From SSC4 sp964443225 (GTDB lineage Bacteria > Chloroflexota > Anaerolineae > SSC4 > Amarolineaceae), in contig CAYUCC010000013.1 in assembly GCA_964443225.1 (NCBI GenBank), positions 26,052 through 90,051 of the forward strand: DNA of 64,000 nucleotides, read 5' to 3'. Shown one piece after another: positions 8,694-16,535 of the stretch; position 1 is the first letter of the stretch, and every line of letters begins with the position of its first letter. Below the pieces are notes generated by a model, which saw nothing but the letters and a program-made list of their open reading frames with translations, ran no database searches and was not told the origin of the DNA. The position numbers were made by a program, and so were the translations under genes.

Positions 8694-8702
8694 TGGTATA
8701 CT
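8694..8702 (+). promoter_or_regulatory. Extended -10 promoter for the secreted multidomain protein
   Basis: TGGTATACT has the TGn extension in front of a good -10 hexamer; no clear -35 is present because the heptamer repeat occupies that position. The predicted start is near 8709, giving a leader of about 54 nt before the ATG at 8763. Confidence 0.4.
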
Positions 8703-8762
8703 CGCCGGCAACTGCCACGTGTTGCGACCGGCATGAAACAATCCTGCACCGCGAGGTCACTC

Positions 8763-11700
8763 ATGGAACACTCATCGAAAGGTTTCATTGCCACCTGGCA
8801 TGTCATCTCCCTGCTGCTCGGTATCACCCTGTTTGCGCTCACCACCAGTGCGGATGCCGGTAAACCGGCCAGCGCAGCCAGCCCGCCACCCCCAGCCACA
8901 CCGGCCTATCCCTCCCCCCCCGCCACGCGGCCAGGCATCTACGTCGCCGCCGATTATACCGGTTTGATCGACCCCCAGCGCTACGGCCTGACCGGCAGCC
9001 TGGTGACGTACACCTGGAGCGGGTTCTACGACAGCAGCGGCAACTTCAAGTGGGACCACCTTGACAGCTGGTTGGCCACCGTGGCTTCCCAGGGCAAAGC
9101 CGCGGCGATCGGCATCACGACGTACGATGGCCGCTGCTGCGGCGGGCAGCGTGTGCCCAATTGGGTGCGCCTTCAGCGGCCAAACTCGCTGTTCAACGTG
9201 TGCGATTACCTGACCACCGCCTGCACCGAATGGAAGATACCGCGCTACTGGCACGATGATTACCTGGTTCCCTATCGCGCCTTCATCGACGCGTTTGGAG
9301 CCCGTTACCGCAACGACCCGCGGATCGAATGGGTCGCGATTGGCCTGGGTACGTTTGGCGAGCTGCACGCCACCGACGTCAACAAACCGTACTACGGTTG
9401 GTACGACCGTACGGCGATCGAAAACGCTGGTCTGACGACGAGCCTCTGGCTCTCCACGACCAAAACCATCAGCGACTGGTACATCGAGGCGTTTTCAGAA
9501 GAGGGCCAGCTCAGGAAGAACCTGCTGGTGCAAAATGCCTCCTACACCTTTCACCCCAACGAGCGCCGCTTCCTGTCCGATTACGTGGGGCCTAAGGGAG
9601 TCGGGTTTTCCAACAACGGACTCTACCCCGATTCCAACAACTCGATCATCGGCAACCAGTCGAACTGCCCGTACTGCGGCCAACACGACCACATCGTCAA
9701 CTGGAACAGCCAGGTGCCGATTGCGTTCGAGACGTACCACTACATGCTGTGCGACGAAAACTCGGTGTATTGGGGTGTTCTCAACGGGCTCGACAAACGG
9801 GTCGATTTTTTCCGTCTGGACCATACCCTGTTCTTTCAGTCCGACCCGAACGGCAACTGGCTGTACGATAAGACGCAGAACATCGCCATTTTCAACCGGT
9901 TCCGTTACCACATCGGGGCCACGACCGAAAATGCGCCCAGTGCCTGGGTGGCGATGCGCGAACACCGCGTGCCGCTCAATTACTGCGGCGGTTTGATCAC
10001 CGAAGCGTCGTGGTATCCCCAAATGGGCAACTTCGATTACCTCATGGAACAGGACGATGGTGTGCCGGGCGGGCGCACCGTGGCCGAAACCAACGATGCG
10101 TCGGTGACGTCCGGACTCGGGTGGTGCCCACCCACGTCAGGGAGCCCATCGTGCAATACGGCAGCCTACAACCCGGCCATCCCGCCCGGCAAAGAGGGCT
10201 GGGTGACGCGGCGCACCGATCGATCTTCCGGAAACCCCGCCATGTACTTCAAGGTCAACGATGCGTACCTCTACGATACGGCGGGCTACCCCATCACCAT
10301 TTCGGTGACGTACGCCGACGTCGGAACCGGGCGCTGGCGTTTGACGATCGATGGACCCGGGGGGGCGGCAACTGCGGTCACGCCCGTTGGCGGCAGTAAC
10401 CCCTTTGTGCAAAAACAGAATACCAACACCTGGCGGCGTGCCGATTTTGCCGTCACCGGTGCGCGGTTCATGAATGGCCTGGCCGGCGGCAGCGATATGT
10501 ATATCGAGACCCTGGACACCAGCGACACCTGGGTACACTTCGTCGAGGTGATCCCCGGTGCTGGAATCCTTCCCACCCCGACACCCAGCCCGACACCCAA
10601 CACCACCCCCACGTCCACACCGACACCGACGATGACACCGCTGCCCACGGCTACAGCTACCCCCACCGCCACACCGACACCGGCCGGCCCCCTGATCGAG
10701 GGTCTGTGGGAACGGCAAACGACCGCCAGCCAACCCCTCCTGGCCATCGATTTTGTCGACAGCGAAAACGGCTGGGCGGGTGGTGGCCGTTGGTGGATTC
10801 AGAACTGTCCCAACCCGGACTGTCCGGGATTGCTGCTGCGCACGACCGACGGCGGCGACACCTGGCAGCCAGCCGATACCGATGCCGCCGGGTTCATTCA
10901 CGATCTCGATTTCGTATCACCGCACAGCGGTTGGCTGGTAGGACGTTTTGGCACCGTACTGGCATCGAGTGACGGGGGTAGTTCATGGTACGCACAGCCC
11001 AAATCGTCGCCCTACTGGCAGTTTCTGTACAGCGTGAAAATGCTGAACGAACTGGAGGGTTGGTTTGGCGGCTCGGCGGGCAAAATCTGGCGTACCACTG
11101 ATTCGGGGGGCCTCTGGCAAGAAGGCAATGTCGGGGCATCGACGGCGGTGTGGGACATCGACGCGCACGGCAGTCGTGTCTGGATGATCAACGGCGGGCA
11201 AACCCTCGCCCGCAGTACCGATCACGGTGCCACGTGGCAAGTCGGTGCACTGCCTTATGCCGACCACGTCAACGCCATCACGTTCGTCGACGACACGCAG
11301 GGGTGGGCCGTTGGCTCGGGTGGCAAGGTCATGCACACCACCAATGGCGGCGCCACCTGGAGCGTACAAACGACGCCGGTGATCGATGAACTGATGGCTG
11401 TCGCCATGGTGGACAGCACCTTCGGGTGGGCGGCGGGCGCCAACGGCCGGATGATCCACACGACGAACGGCGGCAGCAGCTGGCAGAGCCAATCGACACC
11501 GATTACGGCCACGATCCGCAGTCTGTCATTCATCAATCCCAACGAGGGTTGGGCAGCCGCCGAAGACGGCAGCATTCTGCACTATGCGCCGGCACCCCCC
11601 GTCAACGGCACGCCGACGGCGACAACCACACCAACGGTAACCGCCACTGCAACATCTACCGCCACGGCGACGCCGACTGCCAGCCCAACCGCCACCAGCA

Positions 11701-12455
11701 CACCCACGCGCACCCCGACTCCCACACCCACTACCCCCGCCTTACTGCCCACGGCGATTGCGCGCCAGGTGGTGGCATCACCCGACGATACGTACGTCAA
11801 ACCGTCCACTGGTGCGAATTATGTCAATGACATCCTGATACGCCTCGGTGGCCAGTATTTCGGCGGACTGCGGTTCGCCAACCTGGACATTCCCCGGGGT
11901 TCGACCGTGGTCAGCGCAACGCTGGAGGGGTTCACACTGTGGCATCGGGGACTGCCCAGGCTGCACATCCATGGTGAGGCCGCCGACGATGCCGCCAGTT
12001 TTGCGGATGGTGAGGTGCGCGCCGACCTGCGGCCACGGACCACCGTCGCCCGCACCTGGCAGCCGATCAGCCTCAATTATCCCGTCTGGAACTCAATCGA
12101 CGGGCTGGGACCCGTGATCCAGGAGGTCATCGACCGGCCGGGCTGGACGGCCAACCATGCCCTGGCGCTGTTGGTGGAAAGCGACGAGAACAACCTGGTC
12201 AACAACGACTACCTGGATTTCTACACCGTCGACTACAATCCGGCGCTCGCGCCGCGCCTGCGCGTCAGCTTCTTACCGCCACCGGCGTGCAGCCCGATCA
12301 CGCTCGATCACCTCGTCCTGGCTGCAGACCAATGGGGTTGGACGAGTGCGATGCCCGGCTTCGATGCGCGGTTCGACCGCGATGGTGATGCCGACATCGA
12401 CGTGGCGGACCTGACGCTGCTGGCGCAGGGGTGGAGTGATGGGGGGTGTTTGTGA
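8763..12455 (+). CDS. Large secreted multidomain protein: glycosidase-like domain, Ycf48-like repeats, DNRLRE-like and dockerin-like domains
   Basis: A 1230-residue exported protein. The start at 8763 follows GAGGT and begins a signal peptide (hydrophobic residues about 8-28, cleavage near ADA-GK). Residues 50-600 form a domain with many Trp, Tyr and Cys residues that resembles TIM-barrel glycoside hydrolases; GTFGELHATD and IAFETYHYML are candidate active-site strands. A Thr/Pro linker (about 602-642) leads to Ycf48/BNR-like beta-propeller repeats (643-942) with recurring GWAxG and TTDGGxTWQ motifs. A second Thr/Pro linker (943-997) precedes a DNRLRE-like beta domain (VASPDDTYV onward). The C-terminus has an EF-hand/dockerin-like stretch, FDRDGDADIDVADLTLLAQGW. 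It is probably cell-surface or extracellular and polysaccharide-binding; the catalytic role is unproven. Confidence 0.75.
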   Translation: MEHSSKGFIATWHVISLLLGITLFALTTSADAGKPASAASPPPPATPAYPSPPATRPGIYVAADYTGLIDPQRYGLTGSLVTYTWSGFYDSSGNFKWDHLDSWLATVASQGKAAAIGITTYDGRCCGGQRVPNWVRLQRPNSLFNVCDYLTTACTEWKIPRYWHDDYLVPYRAFIDAFGARYRNDPRIEWVAIGLGTFGELHATDVNKPYYGWYDRTAIENAGLTTSLWLSTTKTISDWYIEAFSEEGQLRKNLLVQNASYTFHPNERRFLSDYVGPKGVGFSNNGLYPDSNNSIIGNQSNCPYCGQHDHIVNWNSQVPIAFETYHYMLCDENSVYWGVLNGLDKRVDFFRLDHTLFFQSDPNGNWLYDKTQNIAIFNRFRYHIGATTENAPSAWVAMREHRVPLNYCGGLITEASWYPQMGNFDYLMEQDDGVPGGRTVAETNDASVTSGLGWCPPTSGSPSCNTAAYNPAIPPGKEGWVTRRTDRSSGNPAMYFKVNDAYLYDTAGYPITISVTYADVGTGRWRLTIDGPGGAATAVTPVGGSNPFVQKQNTNTWRRADFAVTGARFMNGLAGGSDMYIETLDTSDTWVHFVEVIPGAGILPTPTPSPTPNTTPTSTPTPTMTPLPTATATPTATPTPAGPLIEGLWERQTTASQPLLAIDFVDSENGWAGGGRWWIQNCPNPDCPGLLLRTTDGGDTWQPADTDAAGFIHDLDFVSPHSGWLVGRFGTVLASSDGGSSWYAQPKSSPYWQFLYSVKMLNELEGWFGGSAGKIWRTTDSGGLWQEGNVGASTAVWDIDAHGSRVWMINGGQTLARSTDHGATWQVGALPYADHVNAITFVDDTQGWAVGSGGKVMHTTNGGATWSVQTTPVIDELMAVAMVDSTFGWAAGANGRMIHTTNGGSSWQSQSTPITATIRSLSFINPNEGWAAAEDGSILHYAPAPPVNGTPTATTTPTVTATATSTATATPTASPTATSTPTRTPTPTPTTPALLPTAIARQVVASPDDTYVKPSTGANYVNDILIRLGGQYFGGLRFANLDIPRGSTVVSATLEGFTLWHRGLPRLHIHGEAADDAASFADGEVRADLRPRTTVARTWQPISLNYPVWNSIDGLGPVIQEVIDRPGWTANHALALLVESDENNLVNNDYLDFYTVDYNPALAPRLRVSFLPPPACSPITLDHLVLAADQWGWTSAMPGFDARFDRDGDADIDVADLTLLAQGWSDGGCL

Positions 12456-12514
12456 GGGGGTTGGGGGTTGGGGATTGGGGGTTGGGGATTGGGGGTTGGG
12501 GGGAACGGATTAGG
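12456..12514 (+). repeat. G-run repeat block with quadruplex potential
   Basis: Directly after the TGA stop, at least seven runs of four to six G alternate with TT or ATT (units GGGGGTT and GGGGATT). This meets the usual sequence pattern for a G-quadruplex in both the mRNA 3' end and the coding strand. No gene lies here. Confidence 0.8.
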
Positions 12515-12598
12515 ACGGGTTACTGTCAACGGATTCGGGGAACGGATTGAACGGATTGAACGGATTGGGAACGGATTGGGAACGGATTGGAGCGGATT
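12503..12598 (+). repeat. Tandem GAACGGATT(G) repeats
   Basis: Seven or more copies of AACGGATT, separated by one to three bases (GA, GG or GGG), run up to the stop of the convergent hydrolase gene. Spacing is irregular and far too short for CRISPR spacers. It is a second intergenic repeat family directly following the G-run block. Confidence 0.8.
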
Positions 12599-12617
12599 AC
12601 CTGGAGTCGGACGCTCG

Positions 12618-13265
12618 CTAATCCGGATCGGTCTCATCCGTGAAGAAGGGGTTGGTCAGTTTCTCGAAACCCACGGTCGTCGCCGGGCCGTGGCCGGGAT
12701 AGACCTTTGTGTCGTCGGGCAGGGTGAAGATCTGCGTACGGATGCTGTCGAGCAGCTGGCGCAGGTTGCCGCCCGGGAAATCGGTGCGTCCGATCGAGCC
12801 GCGGAAGAGGGCGTCGCCGACGAAGGCCCGGCGTCCTTCGCGATCGACGAAGGTGACGCTGCCCGGTGAGTGCCCAGGCGTCCAGCGGATTTCCAGTTCC
12901 TGTTGACCGAAGCGCACGGTTTCACCCGGTACGAGCAGGTCATCGATCACGGGCGGCTCACCAGGGTCGTAGCCGAGCCAGTTTTGGGTGGTGGTGCGCA
13001 TCCGCTCCAGCACCGGGCGATCGGCGGCGTGCAGACAGAACGGCACAGCGATCGCTGCCTGGAGAGGGCGCACGGCCAGCAGGTGGTCGAAATGGGCGTG
13101 GGTGTTGATGATTTTGACCGGGCGCAGGTCGTGCTGCCGGATCAGGTCCAGGATCAGCGGTGCCTCGTCGCCGGGATCGATGATCACGGCGGCGCGCGTT
13201 GTTTCGCATCCCAGCACGTAGCAGTTGACCTGGAGCGCACCTACTTCGACGAATTCGACAATCAT
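12618..13265 (-). CDS. Metallo-beta-lactamase fold hydrolase, glyoxalase II-like
   Basis: A 215-residue cytoplasmic protein. The metal motif HxHxDH is THAHFDH (His56, His58, Asp60, His61); HSPGSVTF gives the third histidine, VGDALFRGSIGRTDFP the bridging aspartate and YPGHGPATTVG the last histidine, the order and spacing seen in YcbL/glyoxalase II-like thioesterases. It probably hydrolyses a thioester such as S-lactoylglutathione analogues; bacterial members of this size are often of unknown substrate. GAGAGGAA precedes the ATG. The gene stands alone between convergent and divergent units. Confidence 0.88.
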   Translation of the reverse strand: MIVEFVEVGALQVNCYVLGCETTRAAVIIDPGDEAPLILDLIRQHDLRPVKIINTHAHFDHLLAVRPLQAAIAVPFCLHAADRPVLERMRTTTQNWLGYDPGEPPVIDDLLVPGETVRFGQQELEIRWTPGHSPGSVTFVDREGRRAFVGDALFRGSIGRTDFPGGNLRQLLDSIRTQIFTLPDDTKVYPGHGPATTVGFEKLTNPFFTDETDPD

Positions 13266-13369
13266 GCGGCTGTTCCTCTCTTCCGGATCGCATCAAAATC
13301 TGATGGCAAATGTACTCAAGGGATCGGTAGATGTCAAATGGGCGCAGGCACCATGGAAATCGACCCTGT

Positions 13370-13398
13370 TTGACCAACCGGCCTAAAGCCGGTACAAT
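13370..13398 (+). promoter_or_regulatory. Promoter of the polA unit with a palindromic spacer
   Basis: TTGACC, 17-bp spacer, TACAAT; start expected near 13405. The spacer holds a perfect inverted repeat ACCGGC-CTAAA-GCCGGT (13377-13393) filling the space between the two hexamers and touching the -10, a position suited to a dimeric repressor or activator. Confidence 0.6.
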
Positions 13399-13464
13399 GG
13401 CGATACGGCCAGCCATCTGTGTCACCTGGCCTGTCGGCAATTCGCGCAGTCTTGGAGAGTAACA

Positions 13465-13674
13465 ATGGCATCGCCCATCAATGGACCGGCATGGAAGCCG
13501 CACAAAATCATCCGACTTGTCAACAATTCCGGCGACAACGTTCACCTCCACATGGATACCGGCACCTACCGCCTCGACGCCCACCGCGGCATGAAGTTCG
13601 TGGCGACCATTCTGGACTATCCGGAAGTCAAAGCCCTGGTCGACCAGGGTGTGCTGACCTGGGAAAAAGCGTAG
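13465..13674 (+). CDS. Small conserved-looking protein upstream of polA, unknown
   Basis: A 69-residue soluble protein with no signal peptide or membrane segment. A GGAG site precedes the ATG. The sequence has a beta-rich first half (HKIIRLVNNSGDNVHLHMDTGTYRLD in two pieces) and a helical end (YPEVKALVDQGVLTWEKA). It is followed after 22 bp by polA and shares its promoter. I do not recognise the family; it has no Cys pairs or catalytic motif. Codon use and the clear ribosome-binding site support a real gene. Confidence 0.7.
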   Translation: MASPINGPAWKPHKIIRLVNNSGDNVHLHMDTGTYRLDAHRGMKFVATILDYPEVKALVDQGVLTWEKA

Positions 13675-13696
13675 CGGTCCTCCACGGGAGATCCTC

Positions 13697-16507
13697 ATGC
13701 CCAAGCTCGTTCTGATCGATGGTTACTCACAGGCGTTTCGCGCGTTCTACGGTCTGCCGCCCGATTTCGTCACCAGCAGCGGTGAACTCACGAACGCCGT
13801 GTACGGCTTTGCATCGATGCTGCTCAACGTGATCGCCGAAGAGAAGCCCGAATACATCGCCGTGGCCTTCGATGTGGGACGGACGTTTCGTCACGACCAA
13901 TACGCCGAGTACAAAAGCACACGCGCCAAAATGCCCGATGAGATGCGGGTGCAGCTGCCGCGCATCCGCGAACTCATCGAAGCCCTCAACATCCCGATCT
14001 TCGAAATCGAGGGGTACGAGGCCGACGATTTGATCGGGTCCCTGGTTCAGCAGGCGCAGGCTCAGGACGTCGACAGTGTGCTCGTCAGCGGTGATCGCGA
14101 CCTGTTTCAGCTGATTACGCCGCGCGTACGTGTGCGCTACACGGCGGGTGGCCCGCGACCAAAAACCGTGTTGTACGACGCCGAGGCCGTGGCCGCCCGT
14201 TTTGGCGTGCAGCCCGAACAGCTGCCCGATTTCAAAGCCCTCACCGGCGATACGTCGGACAACATCCCCGGCGTGCCGGGCATTGGTGACAAGACCGCCG
14301 CTACCCTGATCAACACCTACGGCTCGATCGATGCGGTCCTGCTGCACAGCCAGGCGCTGAAGCCGCCCCGCCTGCAGACGGTCATCGCCGAACACAACGC
14401 CCAGATCCGGCTCAATAAACAGCTGGCGACGATCGTCACCGATCTGCCGATCGCGCTCGATCTGGAACGCTGCCGCACGCGCGATTACGATCGGGCCCGC
14501 GTGCTGGCGCTCTTTCGCGAGCTCGAGTTCAAGAGTCTGGTCGAACGTCTGCCGGCCGTCGAAGCGGGTCCGGCCACGGCGGTGGAGCCAGCCACATCGG
14601 CCAGCCTGCGCTACCGCCTGGTCGCCACCGAGGCAGACCTGACGGCGGTCATTCACCAGTGCCAGGCCGCACCGCTGATCGCCGTCGACGTCGAAGCCAC
14701 CAGCACCGACCCGATGCAGGCCCGCCTGGTAGGCATTGCGCTGGCCTGGGACAAGGGTGAAGCAGCCTACGTACCCGTGCAGCTGCCGCCTGACGGGACG
14801 ACACCTGCCGCCACACCCGCTGGCCTGTCAGGTCTGCCGCTGTTTGCCGAAATGCCGGCGACGCAGCCAACGCCAGCCCAACCAGGTCTGCCATTGGCCG
14901 TCGTGCAGAGCGTGCTCGGTCCACTGCTGGCGAGTGACATGCCGCCCAAGGCGGCACACAACGCTTCGTATGATCTGACGGTCCTGCACGAAGCCGGTCT
15001 GCCGGTGGGCGGTGTCGCGTTCGACACCTTCCTGGGTGAATGGCTGTGCAGCCCGGGCAGTCACAGTTTGGGGCTCAAAGCGGTGGCCTTTGCGCGGCTT
15101 GGCGTCCACATGACCGAAATCACCGAGTTGATCGGCAAAGGCAAGGCCCAGATTACGATGGACCAGGTGCCGGTTGCGCAGGTAACCGACTACGCTGCGG
15201 CCGACGTCGACATGACGCTGCAGATCCAGCCGCTCATCGAAGCCGAGCTGGAACAGAAGAACCAGACCCGCCTCTTCCGCGAAGTGGAGATGCCGCTCGT
15301 GCCGGTCCTGGTCACCATGGAGCGGGCCGGTGTGCTGCTTAATCTGCCATTCCTCAAGGAGATGGAAAAGACGCTGGAAGCGCGGCTGGCAGCCCTCGAA
15401 GCCGAAATCCATGGCCTGGCCGGGTACGCGTTCAACATCAACTCGACGCAGCAGCTGGCCGATGTGCTGTTTGGCAAACTGGCCATCCCCTCGCAGGGAC
15501 TGCCGCGCACGGGCACCGGCAAAATCAGCCTGGCGGCGGGCGTGTTGGATGGCATGATTGGCCGCCACCCCATCATCGACCTGATCCTGGAACACCGGCA
15601 GCTGGGCAAGCTGCAGTCGACCTACGTGGTGGCACTGCCCAACCTGGTCAACCGGCGCACCGGGCGTGTGCACACCAGTTTCAACCAGGCGGGCGCCGAA
15701 ACGGGCCGTATTTCGAGCTCCAACCCCAATCTGCAGAACATCCCGATCCGGACCGAAATCGGGCGCCAGGTGCGGCGGGCGTTCATTGCACCCTCTGGTT
15801 GGAAGCTTATCTCTGCCGACTATTCCCAGGTCGAGCTGCGCATCGTAGCCCACGCCAGCCGCGATCCTAACCTGGTCGGTGCTTTTGAACGCGGCGAAGA
15901 CGTACACGCCAGTACGGCGGCCGCCGTGTATGGGGTGCCGCTGGAACAGGTCACCAAAGCGCAGCGCGCACGGGCCAAGACGGTGAATTTTGGCCTGGTG
16001 TATGGACAAGGCGCCTTCGGCCTGGCGCAGCAGACCGGCATGACTCAGGCCGAAGCGGGTGAGTTCATCACCCGCTATTTCGCCATCTATCCACAGGTCA
16101 AGTCGTACCTCGACGGGCTGCGGTCGCAGGCCGCCGAACAGGGCTTCGTCGAGACACTGCTGGGCCGGCGGCGCTATTTTCCTGAGCTGGCGGCGGGCAC
16201 CCAGACACCGTACAACGTACGGCAGGCCCTGGAGCGAGCCGCCATCAATGCTCCCATCCAGGGCAGTTCGGCCGACATCATCAAAATCGCCATGATCCGC
16301 CTGGCCGCACGCCTGCAGGCGGAGGGGCTGCGTTCACGCATGATCATGCAGGTGCACGACGAGCTAGTCCTGGAAGCGCCCGATTCTGAGGTCGAGGTTG
16401 TGGTGCCGCTCGTGCGTGACGTGATGTCGGGCGCGTATACGCTCTCGATCCCGCTCCTGGTCGAGGTGGAAGTGGGACAAAACTGGCTCGACATGGAAAC
16501 AGTCTGA
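13697..16507 (+). CDS. polA: DNA polymerase I
   Basis: A 936-residue three-domain enzyme for Okazaki-fragment maturation and repair. Residues 1-290 form the 5'-3' exonuclease (YKSTRAKMPDEM, EGYEADDLIG, SGDRDLFQL, GDTSDNIPGVPGIGDKTA). Residues 305-512 form the 3'-5' exonuclease. Unlike Thermus PolA, all exo motifs look intact: DVE in VDVEATSTD, NASYD and YAAADVD, so proofreading is likely. The polymerase carries motif A DYSQVELRI (about 709), motif B RARAKTVNFGLVYG and motif C MQVHDELVLE. GGGAG precedes the ATG, and the gene is the second of the forward unit; argS follows after 28 bp. Confidence 0.97.
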   Translation: MPKLVLIDGYSQAFRAFYGLPPDFVTSSGELTNAVYGFASMLLNVIAEEKPEYIAVAFDVGRTFRHDQYAEYKSTRAKMPDEMRVQLPRIRELIEALNIPIFEIEGYEADDLIGSLVQQAQAQDVDSVLVSGDRDLFQLITPRVRVRYTAGGPRPKTVLYDAEAVAARFGVQPEQLPDFKALTGDTSDNIPGVPGIGDKTAATLINTYGSIDAVLLHSQALKPPRLQTVIAEHNAQIRLNKQLATIVTDLPIALDLERCRTRDYDRARVLALFRELEFKSLVERLPAVEAGPATAVEPATSASLRYRLVATEADLTAVIHQCQAAPLIAVDVEATSTDPMQARLVGIALAWDKGEAAYVPVQLPPDGTTPAATPAGLSGLPLFAEMPATQPTPAQPGLPLAVVQSVLGPLLASDMPPKAAHNASYDLTVLHEAGLPVGGVAFDTFLGEWLCSPGSHSLGLKAVAFARLGVHMTEITELIGKGKAQITMDQVPVAQVTDYAAADVDMTLQIQPLIEAELEQKNQTRLFREVEMPLVPVLVTMERAGVLLNLPFLKEMEKTLEARLAALEAEIHGLAGYAFNINSTQQLADVLFGKLAIPSQGLPRTGTGKISLAAGVLDGMIGRHPIIDLILEHRQLGKLQSTYVVALPNLVNRRTGRVHTSFNQAGAETGRISSSNPNLQNIPIRTEIGRQVRRAFIAPSGWKLISADYSQVELRIVAHASRDPNLVGAFERGEDVHASTAAAVYGVPLEQVTKAQRARAKTVNFGLVYGQGAFGLAQQTGMTQAEAGEFITRYFAIYPQVKSYLDGLRSQAAEQGFVETLLGRRRYFPELAAGTQTPYNVRQALERAAINAPIQGSSADIIKIAMIRLAARLQAEGLRSRMIMQVHDELVLEAPDSEVEVVVPLVRDVMSGAYTLSIPLLVEVEVGQNWLDMETV

Positions 16508-16535
16508 CGACATGATTTGCAGAATGGGTTGATTC

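Noticed and set aside
8601..8762. N-terminal extension of the secreted protein through the heptamer repeat
   Set aside because: The extra residues are translated repeat (IQNPKSKIQN-type) and would hide the signal peptide; the ATG at 8763 has a ribosome-binding site.
12503..12598. Possible CRISPR-like array
   Set aside because: Units are 8-9 bp with 1-3 bp gaps, no uniform spacers, and no cas genes are present.
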